In this document: piece after piece, positions 46,313 through 55,417 of the stretch
How the letters are laid out: each line of letters begins with the position of its first letter
Numbering within the stretch: the stretch's first letter is position 1
Origin: Candidatus Eisenbergiella merdavium
GTDB lineage: Bacteria > Bacillota > Clostridia > Lachnospirales > Lachnospiraceae
Direction: 5' to 3'
Assembly: GCA_019119595.1 (NCBI GenBank)
Contig: DWWS01000062.1
Location: 1-62,120, forward strand
DNA length: 62,120 bases
Made by a program: the position numbers and the translations under genes
Notes under the pieces: generated by a model
Databases searched by the model: none
What the model saw: the letters and a program-made list of their open reading frames with translations, nothing else
Told to the model about the DNA's origin: nothing

Positions 46313-48525
46313 TGGGAAAAAGAATGTGGAAGGATTATTCTGTAAGCTATATCCGCAAAAACAGAGCCTCCAGCGCATCGGTGATAGCCGCAGCCCTGCT
46401 CGCCGCGCTCCTTTTGTCCCTGCTGTTGAGCCTGCTGTACAGCATGTGGGATTATGAGAGGGAACGGATTCTGAGGGAGGAGGGAAATTTTCACGCAAGG
46501 CTGACAGGACGGATAGACGAGGAGGAGCTTACGATCCTGCGGGGATACGGGAACGTGGAAAGCGCCGAGGTCAACGCGGAAGAGTCGGAGGGAGAGAATC
46601 TCGCGGTGGACGTCCGTCTGAAAAAAACGGCTGATATTTATAAGGAAATACCGAAGCTTGCGGAGCTGATCGGGCTTCACGCGGATCAGGCGGTTTACAA
46701 TGATGCGCTCCTGTCCCTGTATCTGGTGCGAAATCCCCGGAATCCTGACGGAGCCGTGATTCTGGCGGCCTTTTGCGCCGTGACGGTCTTTTCCTGCATT
46801 TCACTGATTCTGGTCATTCACAATGCCTTCGCGGTTTTTATGAACGACAGGGTGCATCAGTTCGGCATTCTGTCCAGCATCGGCGCGACGCCCGGACAGA
46901 TTCGCGCCTGTCTGCTTCAGGAGGCGGGAGCGCTGTGCACGGTTCCCGTTCTATTGGGAAATCTGCTGGGAATGGCCGCCGCCGCGGCCGTTCTGGAGGG
47001 AATCAACCTTTATCTGAATGAAATCGTGCCGGACCGGGCTGCCTCTCATTTTTCTTTTCATCCCCTGGTTCCCGCGGCGTCCATCCTGTGCGCGGCGGCC
47101 ACCGTCTGGATTTCCGCCCTGATTCCCGCGCGCAGGCTGAGCAGGCTTACGCCCCTGGAGGCCATCCGGGGAAAGGACAGCGCGGGGCTGAAAAGAAAAA
47201 AGAGTTCTCCCCTTCTTTCTTTTCTGTTCGGGGTGGAGGGAGCTCTTGCGGGAAACGCGCTGAGGGCGCAGAGAAGAGCGCTTCGCGCGGCGGCACTTTC
47301 CCTGACCCTTTCCTTTCTCGCCTTTACCCTGATGGAATGCCTGCTTTCCCTTTCACAGGCAAGCACCCGCGTTACCTATTGGGACAGATACCGGAACGCA
47401 TGGGATATCATGATCACCGTGAAGGATACGGATATCGCTTCCTTTCAGGAGTCCCCTTCTTGTCAGCCAGATAGCCTGCGGGAGGCAGACGGTATCAGTG
47501 ACGTTCTGATCTATCAGAAGGAAGAGGCTGTGCGTATTTTGACGGAGGAGGAGCTGGGAGCGGAATTTATGGCGGCGGGAGGCTTTGGAGGAAAGGAGAG
47601 CGGCTGGCTGGTTTCCGCGCCCGTGGTCGTGCTGGATGATGTCTCCTTTCTTTCCTGGTGCGGGCAGATCGGCGCGCCGAAGCGGCTGGACGGGGCCGTG
47701 GTCTATAACCGGGTGCGGGACGATACGGATCCCAATTTCCGGAAACGGAATTATATCCCTTATCTGAATGAGGGCGGGGACAGGGCTGTGCTGCGAAAGA
47801 CCGGTCAGGAGGAGGTATCCGTGACGCTTCCCGTGATCGCATATACCGATGAGGCGCCTGTGTTCCGGGAGCAGTTCGGCGTGGAGGATTACCATGAGCT
47901 GGTTCATTTCATCCCGGCCTCCCTCTGGGAACAGATCGGCAGACGGATCGGCGGAGCGGAGCATGAGCTGTACATCCGCATCCTGGCTCAGGAGCGGGAC
48001 AGCCTGGAGGCGCTGGACGCTCTGGAGGAAGAGCTTTGCGGGCTTCTTTCGGAGTATGAAACGGAAAGCGAAAACCGCATCCGGGCAAAGCTGGAAAGCG
48101 ACAGGGCCTTTGACGCGCTCATGACGATATTCGGAAGCTTTTGCGTGCTTCTTGCACTGTTTGGAGTCAGCAGCATTTTCCTGAACACGCTGAGCTTTGT
48201 GCGCCAGAGAAGGCGGGAGATCGCCCGCTATCTGTCCATAGGAATGACCCCGGAGGGCGTGCGGAAGCTGTTTTGTGTGGAGGCTCTGGTGCTGGCGGGC
48301 CGCCCCGCCCTCATCACCCTGCCGCTTGCCGCGCTGATAACAGGATGGTTTCTGAAGATCACCTATATGGATGTTTCCGTTTTTATGGCAGAGCTGCCCG
48401 TTTTTCCCATACTCGCCTTTTTTATCGCCATTTTCGCCTCGGTGGGGCTGGCGTATTATGTTGGAGGGAGAAGGCTCATGCGCTGCAGCCTTGCGGAAAT
48501 GCTGAGGGATGAGACTGTGGTGTGA
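46312..48525 (+). CDS. FtsX-like ABC transporter permease, large
   Basis: 737 residues. An N-terminal membrane helix (about 20-42), an extracytoplasmic stretch, a first FtsX block of three helices (about 145-270), a further helix at 325-345, an extracytoplasmic domain of about 230 residues, and a second FtsX block (about 605-720) ending GGRRLMRCSLAEMLRD. Two-FtsX-domain permeases act as lipoprotein, peptide or antibiotic-resistance transporters. The size is closer to MacB-like DUF214 permeases than to BceB in topology. Substrate unknown. Confidence 0.93.
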   Translation: MGKRMWKDYSVSYIRKNRASSASVIAAALLAALLLSLLLSLLYSMWDYERERILREEGNFHARLTGRIDEEELTILRGYGNVESAEVNAEESEGENLAVDVRLKKTADIYKEIPKLAELIGLHADQAVYNDALLSLYLVRNPRNPDGAVILAAFCAVTVFSCISLILVIHNAFAVFMNDRVHQFGILSSIGATPGQIRACLLQEAGALCTVPVLLGNLLGMAAAAAVLEGINLYLNEIVPDRAASHFSFHPLVPAASILCAAATVWISALIPARRLSRLTPLEAIRGKDSAGLKRKKSSPLLSFLFGVEGALAGNALRAQRRALRAAALSLTLSFLAFTLMECLLSLSQASTRVTYWDRYRNAWDIMITVKDTDIASFQESPSCQPDSLREADGISDVLIYQKEEAVRILTEEELGAEFMAAGGFGGKESGWLVSAPVVVLDDVSFLSWCGQIGAPKRLDGAVVYNRVRDDTDPNFRKRNYIPYLNEGGDRAVLRKTGQEEVSVTLPVIAYTDEAPVFREQFGVEDYHELVHFIPASLWEQIGRRIGGAEHELYIRILAQERDSLEALDALEEELCGLLSEYETESENRIRAKLESDRAFDALMTIFGSFCVLLALFGVSSIFLNTLSFVRQRRREIARYLSIGMTPEGVRKLFCVEALVLAGRPALITLPLAALITGWFLKITYMDVSVFMAELPVFPILAFFIAIFASVGLAYYVGGRRLMRCSLAEMLRDETVV

Positions 48526-48557
48526 GGCTGTTTTAGGATCGTTTTCTCAAATTTTTC

Positions 48558-48586
48558 TTGAGCTCCTCTTCCGGGCATGCTAGAGT
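48558..48586 (+). promoter_or_regulatory. Promoter of the AAA-like/PD-(D/E)XK gene
   Basis: TTGAGC (48558-48563), a 17-base spacer and TAGAGT (48581-48586) with extended TGC. Confidence 0.6.
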
Positions 48587-48627
48587 GATAGAAAGAGAAG
48601 GGATTCTGAAAGAAAAGGGGTGCTTCC

Positions 48628-50367
48628 ATGCGTGCAGAAACAGAAAATAAGGAAAAAAGAAAGCTTCCCGTTGGAATAGAGAGCTTTGAAAAAATACGGA
48701 GAGAAGGATTTTACTACGTGGATAAGACCACAATGATCCGGGAGCTTCTTTCTAAGTGGGGTGAGGTCAATCTGTTTACCAGACCCCGGCGGTTTGGAAA
48801 ATCGCTGAACATGAGCATGCTGAAGTCCTTTCTGGAGCTGGGATGCGACAGTTCGCTGTTTGACGGGCTGGAGATTTCCAGAGAAACGGAGCTGTGTGAG
48901 AAATATATGGGACAGTTTCCGGTTATTTCTATCAGCCTGAAGGGGGTCGGGGCTTCCGATTTTAAAACGGCGCGGGCCCTGCTCTGTTCTGTGATCGGAA
49001 ATGAAGCGCTCAGGTTTCTTTTTCTCCTGGACAGCAGCAGGCTCTCTGAACAGGAAAAGGAAATGTACCGGAAGCTGATACACGTTTCGCCGGACGGCCC
49101 GGATAATTTTGAATTTTCAGATGATGTCCTGATGAGGAGCCTTCGTACTCTGTCCGGGCTACTTCAGAAGCATTTTGAAAAAAAGGCAATCATCCTGATC
49201 GACGAATATGACGTACCTCTGGCAAAGGCAAATGAGGAGGGATATTATGAACAGATGACGATGCTGATACGCAATCTGTTCGAGCAGGCGCTGAAAACAA
49301 ATGAAAGCCTCTACTTTGCCGTTCTTACGGGATGTCTTCGCGTGGCGAAGGAAAGCATTTTCACAGGACTGAACAATCCGAAGATCCTTTCTATTACGAC
49401 GGTCCGTTTTGATGAATATTTCGGCTTTACCGACAGGGAGGTTCGGGAAATGCTGAAATACTATGATCTGGAGGAGAAATATGATACGGTAAGGGACTGG
49501 TATGACGGATATCATTTTGGAAACGTGGACGTATACTGCCCATGGGATGTGATCAGCTACATCGATGATCTGACGGATGATAAGGATATTCAGCCCAGGG
49601 ACTACTGGTCAAATACCAGCAGCAACGATGTGGTACGCCATTTTATTGAAAAGGTCGGAAGGGGACTGACGAGGAGCGAGCTGGAAATGCTGGTCGCCGG
49701 GGAAAACGTGACGAAGGAAATCCATGAGGAGCTGACCTATAACCGGCTGTATGATTCCGTTGACAATATATGGAGTGTGCTGTTTATGACCGGCTATCTG
49801 ACGCAGCGCGGAAAGCCGGATGGAAACCGCATACAGCTCTCCATTCCAAACAGAGAGATCAGAAAGATTTTTACCGGACAGATCATGACGATGTTCAGGA
49901 TGCAGACCGGGAGGGACGGAAAGATGCTGAACGCATTCTGTGACGCCCTTTCCACCGGCAGAGCGGAGGAAGTGGAAACACTGTTTAACGCCTATCTGTC
50001 CCGGACAATCGGCATCCGGGATACATTTGTCAAAAAGCCGACCAAAGAGAATTTTTACCATGGTGTTCTTCTGGGAATCCTGGGTTTTAAAGATGATTGG
50101 TTTGTGAGATCAAATCATGAATCGGGAGAAGGCTATTCGGATATCCTGATTCGGATCGAAAGCGAAGATATCGGAATCATCATTGAAGTGAAATATGCGG
50201 AAAACGGCAGATTTGATTCTGTCTGCGCAGGCGCGGTGGAGCAGATCAGGAAAAAAGGCTATACTTCCAGTCTGGAGGAGGAAGGCTGTCAGACGATCTT
50301 CTGCTACGGAATCGCCTGTTACCGGAAAAAATGCCGGGTAATGATGGAGGTAAAAAAGGAAGCCTGA
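48628..50367 (+). CDS. AAA-ATPase-like protein with C-terminal PD-(D/E)XK nuclease domain
   Basis: 579 residues. The N-terminal AAA-ATPase-like domain starts PVGIESFEKIRREGFYYVDKT, with Walker A-like RPRRFGKSLNMSML and Walker B-like AIILIDEYDVPLAKA. The C-terminal region has GVLLGILG, GEGYSDILIRIESEDIGIIIEVKYAEN (the Asp...Glu-x-Lys nuclease core) and QIRKKGY. This two-domain family is abundant in gut anaerobes and has no established role; mobile-element or defence functions have been proposed. It is a single-gene unit with its own promoter and terminator. Confidence 0.9.
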   Translation: MRAETENKEKRKLPVGIESFEKIRREGFYYVDKTTMIRELLSKWGEVNLFTRPRRFGKSLNMSMLKSFLELGCDSSLFDGLEISRETELCEKYMGQFPVISISLKGVGASDFKTARALLCSVIGNEALRFLFLLDSSRLSEQEKEMYRKLIHVSPDGPDNFEFSDDVLMRSLRTLSGLLQKHFEKKAIILIDEYDVPLAKANEEGYYEQMTMLIRNLFEQALKTNESLYFAVLTGCLRVAKESIFTGLNNPKILSITTVRFDEYFGFTDREVREMLKYYDLEEKYDTVRDWYDGYHFGNVDVYCPWDVISYIDDLTDDKDIQPRDYWSNTSSNDVVRHFIEKVGRGLTRSELEMLVAGENVTKEIHEELTYNRLYDSVDNIWSVLFMTGYLTQRGKPDGNRIQLSIPNREIRKIFTGQIMTMFRMQTGRDGKMLNAFCDALSTGRAEEVETLFNAYLSRTIGIRDTFVKKPTKENFYHGVLLGILGFKDDWFVRSNHESGEGYSDILIRIESEDIGIIIEVKYAENGRFDSVCAGAVEQIRKKGYTSSLEEEGCQTIFCYGIACYRKKCRVMMEVKKEA

Positions 50368-50388
50368 GACAGGAGGGCTTCCTTTCTA
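50358..50388 (+). terminator. Intrinsic terminator overlapping the stop codon
   Basis: GGAAGCC (50358-50364) pairs with GGCTTCC (50376-50382), followed by TTTCTA. The TGA stop is in the loop. Confidence 0.75.
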
Positions 50389-50426
50389 TATCTCGATTGG
50401 CTGTTGCAAGAATAGTATATTTTTAG

Positions 50427-52166
50427 TCACCATTTTAGCTGTTCCATATACATTTTTCTATATTCGCCATCTTCCTGCACCAATTCATTGAAGGTTCCGC
50501 ATTGTATTATTTTTCCGGCTTTCATAACGATGATCCTGTCTGCAATTCGCGATAATGCAAGTCTGTGTGTGACAATGACTGCAGTTTTATTTTCGCTGAT
50601 TTTTTGAAACATGTGATAGATACGGCTTTCCTCCAGCGGATCCAGTGCAGCGGTCGGTTCGTCGAGAATGAGTAAGGAATGTTTTCTGTATATTCCACGG
50701 GCTATTGCTACCCGTTGCCATTGACCGCCAGATAAATCAATTCCATGAAACTTTCTTCCTAATACAGTATCCATGGATATCTGAACGCCTGCCGTTCTGC
50801 CTGCTTTTTCTGAATATGAGTATGGATTTCCGGTATAGGGGTCACTGATTTCTATATTTTTCCTGAGGCTCATTTCGTAGCGGCAGTATTTTTGAAAGAC
50901 TGATGAGATATCAGTATAATTTATTTCGGATGATGATATATTGTCATATTGTATTTCACCTGTCGTGGGTATGTATAATCCCATGATCAATCTGCAAAGA
51001 GTTGTTTTTCCGCTTCCGTTGGCACCTACTATAGCTAACGTTTCTCCTCTCTGAATACTCAGATTTACGTTCTTTACTACAGGCTCGCTGCTTCCCGGAT
51101 AAGAAAATGAAAGATTGTTTAAATCTATTTTGTGAAAATTTCCAATTTGTTTTTCTCTGTTTTCTGTTTCCGTCTTTTGAATAAAATTCAAAAAATTTCC
51201 TGCTGAAGCGACATTCTCTGACGCCCAGCCGATCCTTTCAGATACAATCTCATTCATATTCCCATAAAGGCGTCCCAGGGATCCTAATATTGCAGCAAAC
51301 GCGCCCAGAGAAATGGAGTGATTTAAAACGGAGTTAAAAAGAAGATACAGGAGAAGACCGTAACAGACTGCGGTAACAATACTTAATATCAACTCAATGA
51401 CTCCTTTTGATACCTGAGCCTGCCATTCGATCTTTCCCAGCTTCTTCAGGGAATTGATATGCAGCTTTTGAAAATATTTTCCGGCTCCAAGAAGACGGGT
51501 TTCCTTAAAAAAATGCAGGCCTGTAAGAAAATCCTCATAGCACACCATGCGTCTTCTTTCTGACGCGGCTAAGTTTTCTTTCTTTTCAAAAATCAGATAA
51601 TTGACAGATTTTGACAGGATACAGGGAAGAAAGATCAATAGAAGGGTAAATCCTAAAACCGGATTTAACTGTATCATATAACTGCCAACAATAAAGAAAT
51701 AGGTTCCATAATAAAAAATGATATCTAAAACAGTCGTACTTACCCAAAACAAGATGCGGCCTCCATTAACCGCTTTTTCAATCTGCTCTAACTGTTCGGT
51801 ATCTTCAAAGGCTGTAAGTGGTATTTCCTTTATTTTATCAAACAGCAGATCAGACAAATATCTGCTGACTCTTAAATTACAGTTTTGTCCATAGCAGTTA
51901 AACGCTCCGTTCATGACCTGGGAAAAAATGAATGATATTCCCAAAATGAGCAGATTTATCCAGACCTTCGTTATTTCCTCCTCTCCTGCTGCCCAATCAT
52001 AAACAGAATCAAAAAGAAGCTGCATACAAAGGATTTCTATCGACCAGGAAAAACCATGTAGTATGGAACCAAAGATATATCCAATGATACTTCCCGGTTT
52101 CATATGAAACAAAAGACTTAATCCGTCCAGCATGGTTTTTACCGATTTTTTTACTATGTTCATCAT
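50427..52166 (-). CDS. ABC exporter half-transporter (canonical signature)
   Basis: 579 residues: N-terminal six-helix transmembrane domain (about 20-300) fused to an ATPase with Walker A GANGSGKTTLCRLI, signature LSGGQWQRVAIARGIY, Walker B LLILDEPTAALDP and H loop VTHRL. The fold is that of peptide/lipid/drug exporters. Its ATG overlaps the stop of the preceding exporter gene (ATGATGA), so the two are translationally coupled and presumably form a heterodimer. It is convergent with the AAA-like gene. No peptidase domain for leader cleavage is present. Confidence 0.94.
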   Translation of the reverse strand: MMNIVKKSVKTMLDGLSLLFHMKPGSIIGYIFGSILHGFSWSIEILCMQLLFDSVYDWAAGEEEITKVWINLLILGISFIFSQVMNGAFNCYGQNCNLRVSRYLSDLLFDKIKEIPLTAFEDTEQLEQIEKAVNGGRILFWVSTTVLDIIFYYGTYFFIVGSYMIQLNPVLGFTLLLIFLPCILSKSVNYLIFEKKENLAASERRRMVCYEDFLTGLHFFKETRLLGAGKYFQKLHINSLKKLGKIEWQAQVSKGVIELILSIVTAVCYGLLLYLLFNSVLNHSISLGAFAAILGSLGRLYGNMNEIVSERIGWASENVASAGNFLNFIQKTETENREKQIGNFHKIDLNNLSFSYPGSSEPVVKNVNLSIQRGETLAIVGANGSGKTTLCRLIMGLYIPTTGEIQYDNISSSEINYTDISSVFQKYCRYEMSLRKNIEISDPYTGNPYSYSEKAGRTAGVQISMDTVLGRKFHGIDLSGGQWQRVAIARGIYRKHSLLILDEPTAALDPLEESRIYHMFQKISENKTAVIVTHRLALSRIADRIIVMKAGKIIQCGTFNELVQEDGEYRKMYMEQLKW

Positions 52167-53968
52167 GTTGCGACCTGTTCTCCGTTTCTCTGGTTAAGCT
52201 GCTTTTGGATATTGTACATGGTCTGATAGAGTCCTTTTGGGTGGAACATGAGTTCTTCATGACTCCCCTGTTCTGCAATATGGCCATCTTTTAGAACAAG
52301 AATCTCATCTGCGGTTTTTGCGGAGCCAAGACGATGAGTAATGTATATTACAAATCGATTTTTCCGTATCTGACGAAACAGCTCGTATATTTGAGCTTCA
52401 GCGACTGGATCAAGCGCGGCAGTTGGTTCGTCCAGAATATTGATTTCACGATTGGCATACAATAATCTTGCTATTTCTATTCTCTGCCACTGACCTTCGG
52501 AGAGATCGATATTTTCCTGTTCTAATTTTCCTAATTCTGTATTCAGGCCATGTTTCAGATTATTACAAAAAGAAAGCAGGCCCACATCATCCAGTACCTT
52601 TTGTATTCTTTTGATATCGTACTGCTTCAGATTACCGAGTTGAATATTCTTCCAGAGGGATAGATCGTATTTGGAATAATCCTGAAAGGCTACTGAAATG
52701 AGCGATTTTAATTCAGCATAAGAATACTCTTTAATACTTTTTCCATTAATTTCTATCGTTCCCTCATATTCACTATAAAGTCCGGTAAGAAGCTTTATGA
52801 TCGTTGATTTCCCGCTGCCGTTTTCGCCAACAAGAGCATAGGCTTTATCGGCAGAAAGAAGAAACGAACAGTTTTTCAGGATATATTTGTGGGTGCCGGG
52901 GTAGCGGAAACATACATTTTTAAACTCGATGGTTTGAAAATGAAAGGCCCTATCCGGTTCCGGGGATGACAGCGCTTCCGCTTTTTCTTCCATTGCCAGG
53001 AAAGAATTCATATCTTTGATGAATTCTTTCAAATGAGCCATATCATACATAACGGAGGATAATTGCCATGACATGCTTTGAACAAGGCTAAAGATCGTGC
53101 TGATCAATGCGATATAAGTTCCGCTGCTGATTCTGCCGTTTCTTAGCGGGGGAAGTAAAATGATCATAATAACCATTCCGATTAAGATCGTTATTATGGA
53201 GCCCGATTTCATATTTCTATATTTTTTCCTTTGAATGCCTGCCTCTGTATGATAGGATTGTTCGAATAGGCTGTCGTACTTTTTTTTAATAAAATTGCTG
53301 TAATCAAACAATTTTCTTTCCTGGGCGTATTCCCGGTCCATTAAAATACTGGACAAATAGGTATATCTGCGTTTTATTGCTTCTGAAGTTTTTCCAAGCT
53401 CATAATTTTTCCTCCCTAATCGTGATGAGAGCAGTATAACAGAAACCGATATAAGGGAAATTGCTAACCCGCCGGGTAACGTAGACTGAAATATAATTGC
53501 AAGTAAAGAAGAAATACTGATCAGTAAACCGATGCCGTTTAAAATACTCTGAAAATAATGCTGAATTTTATCTTCTATGTTGCTGCATACTCTGTCGATC
53601 AGGTCACAGGATTCTTTATCTTCCAGATAGCGGTATTCCAGGCAGGCCTTCTTTTCCAACATTTCGGCTCTCCATGTGAGGCGGAGCATATTTCGGGAAG
53701 AAGTATCTGCCAATCTTTTCAGAACGGGAACGGTATTTTCGTAAATTATGCTTATTCCGATCAGAAAAATGGGCAGATATATGTAACTGACAGAATTTTC
53801 TCCTGCAAAAATTGTCGTGGCGGTATCAATAAAACCTGCCGTGGCGAGAGTCCTGAACGCAGGAAGAAGCGATATGCTGACCGTATAAGCCGTTAGGAAG
53901 ATAGCCTGTAATGGAATTGTCCGAATAATATTTATGACAAATGTCGGGATATTATTTATTCTTTTCAA
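52163..53968 (-). CDS. ABC exporter half-transporter (degenerate signature)
   Basis: 601 residues: a six-helix membrane domain and an ATPase with Walker A GENGSGKSTIIKLL, Q loop region VAFQDYSKYDLSLW, signature LSEGQWQRIEIARLLY (Glu for the middle Gly) and Walker B INILDEPTAALDP. The QDYSKYDLSLWKN phrasing recalls exporters found with ribosomal peptides. The start is TTG 53968 with GGAG seven bases upstream; it lies inside the end of a 42-residue ORF. Substrate unknown; no maturation enzyme is encoded nearby. Confidence 0.93.
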   Translation of the reverse strand: MKRINNIPTFVINIIRTIPLQAIFLTAYTVSISLLPAFRTLATAGFIDTATTIFAGENSVSYIYLPIFLIGISIIYENTVPVLKRLADTSSRNMLRLTWRAEMLEKKACLEYRYLEDKESCDLIDRVCSNIEDKIQHYFQSILNGIGLLISISSLLAIIFQSTLPGGLAISLISVSVILLSSRLGRKNYELGKTSEAIKRRYTYLSSILMDREYAQERKLFDYSNFIKKKYDSLFEQSYHTEAGIQRKKYRNMKSGSIITILIGMVIMIILLPPLRNGRISSGTYIALISTIFSLVQSMSWQLSSVMYDMAHLKEFIKDMNSFLAMEEKAEALSSPEPDRAFHFQTIEFKNVCFRYPGTHKYILKNCSFLLSADKAYALVGENGSGKSTIIKLLTGLYSEYEGTIEINGKSIKEYSYAELKSLISVAFQDYSKYDLSLWKNIQLGNLKQYDIKRIQKVLDDVGLLSFCNNLKHGLNTELGKLEQENIDLSEGQWQRIEIARLLYANREINILDEPTAALDPVAEAQIYELFRQIRKNRFVIYITHRLGSAKTADEILVLKDGHIAEQGSHEELMFHPKGLYQTMYNIQKQLNQRNGEQVAT

Positions 53969-54080
53969 TGATTTTCTCCGCCTCGAAAATGTTTGACAAA
54001 ATAATCTGGAGAAGCTGTCTGGATATATGATTTACCTGATAAAAGAATGTCCAGGATAAGCCTTCAAGATGCTGATACAT
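53952..54080 (-). CDS. Putative 42-residue peptide overlapping the exporter start
   Basis: ATG 54080 to TAA at 53952. It begins MYQHLEGLSWTFFYQVNHIS, continues with a Leu/Ile-rich amphipathic stretch (RQLLQIILSNIFEAEKI) and ends in Lys/Asn. There is no Shine-Dalgarno: a near-consensus promoter (54094-54122) puts the transcript start about six bases before the ATG, so translation would be nearly leaderless. The stop lies 17 bases inside the exporter gene, which suggests coupling. It could be an exported peptide, a leader peptide or chance; no homologue comes to mind. Confidence 0.4.
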   Translation of the reverse strand: MYQHLEGLSWTFFYQVNHISRQLLQIILSNIFEAEKIIEKNK

Positions 54081-54093
54081 AAAATATATGCTA

Positions 54094-54122
54094 ATTATAT
54101 ATTTGCAATAAGCTCTTTTCAA
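54094..54122 (-). promoter_or_regulatory. Strong promoter of the exporter operon
   Basis: TTGAAA (54117-54122), a 17-base spacer and a consensus TATAAT (54094-54099), reading leftward. Confidence 0.8.
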
Positions 54123-54249
54123 TATATTCTGCTTATTCTTTATGTTATATTGAGGTAGGAGGAATAAGACGATTAGGAATACATTCTTACTTACTCGACT
54201 GAGAGGAGGTGAGCAAATCACTGCTTCCTAATGAATGATATGAGAAAAT
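54123..54249. other. Short intergenic stretch between the exporter promoter and the tRNA-Lys terminator
   Basis: AT-rich, no start codon with ribosome-site support. The plus strand shows two strong AGGAGG-like purine runs (54156 and 54202) with no initiating ATG behind them; these may be remnants of a lost gene. Confidence 0.35.
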
Positions 54250-54300
54250 TTCGAAAAATAAAAGCACCAACCCCGGAGCTCATAAGTCTCCAAAATCGGT
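54250..54300 (-). terminator. tRNA-Lys terminator
   Basis: Minus-strand arms ACCGATTTTGGAG and CTCCGGGGTTGGT (within 54266-54300) pair over 13 positions with five G-U wobbles, followed by GCTTTTATTTTT. It lies 10 bases downstream of the tRNA 3' end. Confidence 0.6.
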
Positions 54301-54309
54301 ACTTTCAAA

Positions 54310-54382
54310 TGCGCCTTCAGGGGCTCGAACCCTGGACACCCTGATTAAGAGTCAGGTGCTCTACCAACTGAGCTAAAGGCGC
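54310..54382 (-). tRNA. tRNA-Lys (anticodon CUU)
   Basis: Acceptor stem GCGCCTT/AAGGCGC with A discriminator, D arm TAGCTCAGTTGGTAGAGC, anticodon stem-loop CCTGA-CTCTTAA-TCAGG (anticodon CTT), and T arm GGGTTCGAGCCC. The CCA end is not encoded, unlike the tRNA-Arg in this window. Confidence 0.95.
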
Positions 54383-54419
54383 ATTTCTTTTGTTTTGCTG
54401 TTTCCTCAGCGCGAAATTC

Positions 54420-54448
54420 ATTATATTATATTCTTTTTTATTTTGCAA
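54420..54448 (-). promoter_or_regulatory. tRNA-Lys promoter
   Basis: TTGCAA (54443-54448), a 17-base spacer and TATAAT (54420-54425). The -35 hexamer is its own reverse complement and also stands 19 bases before a TATAAT on the plus strand (54468-54473), so it could serve both directions. Confidence 0.7.
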
Positions 54449-54527
54449 CACTTTTTTTGAAAAATTTTATAATTTTTTTTGGAAGCTTTAAGAATACTGA
54501 AAAGTGTGGTATTTTAATGTTATGCCG

Positions 54528-54564
54528 CCGGAGAGGAAACGGCTGGAAAAAGCCTGCTCTCCGG
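54528..54564 (+). promoter_or_regulatory. Hairpin in the tatD leader
   Basis: CCGGAGAG (54528-54535) pairs with CTCTCCGG (54557-54564); an inner GGCT/AGCC stem closes the loop. No T run follows. It ends 27 bases before the tatD start and could influence translation or mRNA stability. Confidence 0.45.
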
Positions 54565-54591
54565 TAAAGAAAGATGGGAGAAGAGCAGGAT

Positions 54592-55368
54592 ATGATTTTT
54601 GACAGCCATGCCCATTATGACGACAGGGCATTTGATGAGGACCGGGATGAGCTGCTAATGTCCCTTCCGGAAAAAGGGGTCGGAGCGGTGGTAAACGCGG
54701 GGGCGAGCATCCGCTCCGTATGGAAGACGCTGGAGCTGGCGGAAAAGTATCCCAATGTCTATGCGGCGGCGGGAATTCATCCGGAGCATGCGGGAGAGCT
54801 TCATGAAGAGGATATGGAGTGGCTGAGGGGGCTGCTCGCGTCGGCCAGGGTGGTCGCCGTGGGCGAGATCGGTCTGGATTATTACTGGGATCAGCCGGAA
54901 CGGGAGATCCAGAAAAAGTGTTTTGCGGCGCAGATGGGAATCGCGAAGGAGGAAAAGATTCCCGTTGTGGTGCATTCCAGGGATGCGGCGGCGGATACGC
55001 TGGAGCTGATGAGGACGGAATACGGAGCCGGAAATCCGGCTTATATCCACTGCTTTTCCTATCCGAAGGAAATCGCGGCGGAATTTCTGAAGCTGGGATA
55101 CATGATCGGGATTGGGGGCGTCGTCACCTTTAAAAACGCAAAAAAGATCAGGGAAGTGGTGGAATATGTTCCGTTGGAGCGGATCCTGCTGGAAACGGAC
55201 TGTCCCTATCTGGCTCCGGTCCCTCACCGGGGAGAACGCAATTCCTCCCTCAATCTGCCTCTTGTGATCCGTCAGATCGCTCAGATCAAGGGAGTGGAGC
55301 CGGAAAAGGTGGAAGAGATCACCTGGAAGAATGCGGTCCGGTTTTTTGGACTGACGAATATGGAATAA
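54592..55368 (+). CDS. tatD: TatD-family metal-dependent DNase
   Basis: 258 residues, amidohydrolase-like TIM barrel. Metal ligands and motifs: DSHAHYDD at the N-terminus, AGIHPEHA, GEIGLDYYW, PVVVHSRDA, YIHCFSYPKE and ETDCPYLAPVPHRG. TatD proteins act as 3'-5' exonucleases or hydrolases of modified substrates. GGGAGAAGAG upstream favours ATG 54592 over one six codons earlier. rsmA follows 49 bases later, a common Firmicute pairing. Confidence 0.95.
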   Translation: MIFDSHAHYDDRAFDEDRDELLMSLPEKGVGAVVNAGASIRSVWKTLELAEKYPNVYAAAGIHPEHAGELHEEDMEWLRGLLASARVVAVGEIGLDYYWDQPEREIQKKCFAAQMGIAKEEKIPVVVHSRDAAADTLELMRTEYGAGNPAYIHCFSYPKEIAAEFLKLGYMIGIGGVVTFKNAKKIREVVEYVPLERILLETDCPYLAPVPHRGERNSSLNLPLVIRQIAQIKGVEPEKVEEITWKNAVRFFGLTNME

Positions 55369-55417
55369 AGGATCTGGATGAAAGAAACCGGACTGACGCA
55401 ACAGAAACGGAGGAGCC

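Noticed and set aside
50427..54249. A full modified-peptide (lanthipeptide, lasso or radical-SAM) biosynthesis cluster around the exporter
   Set aside because: No cyclase, dehydratase, radical-SAM or leader-peptidase gene is present; only the exporter pair and one doubtful small ORF.
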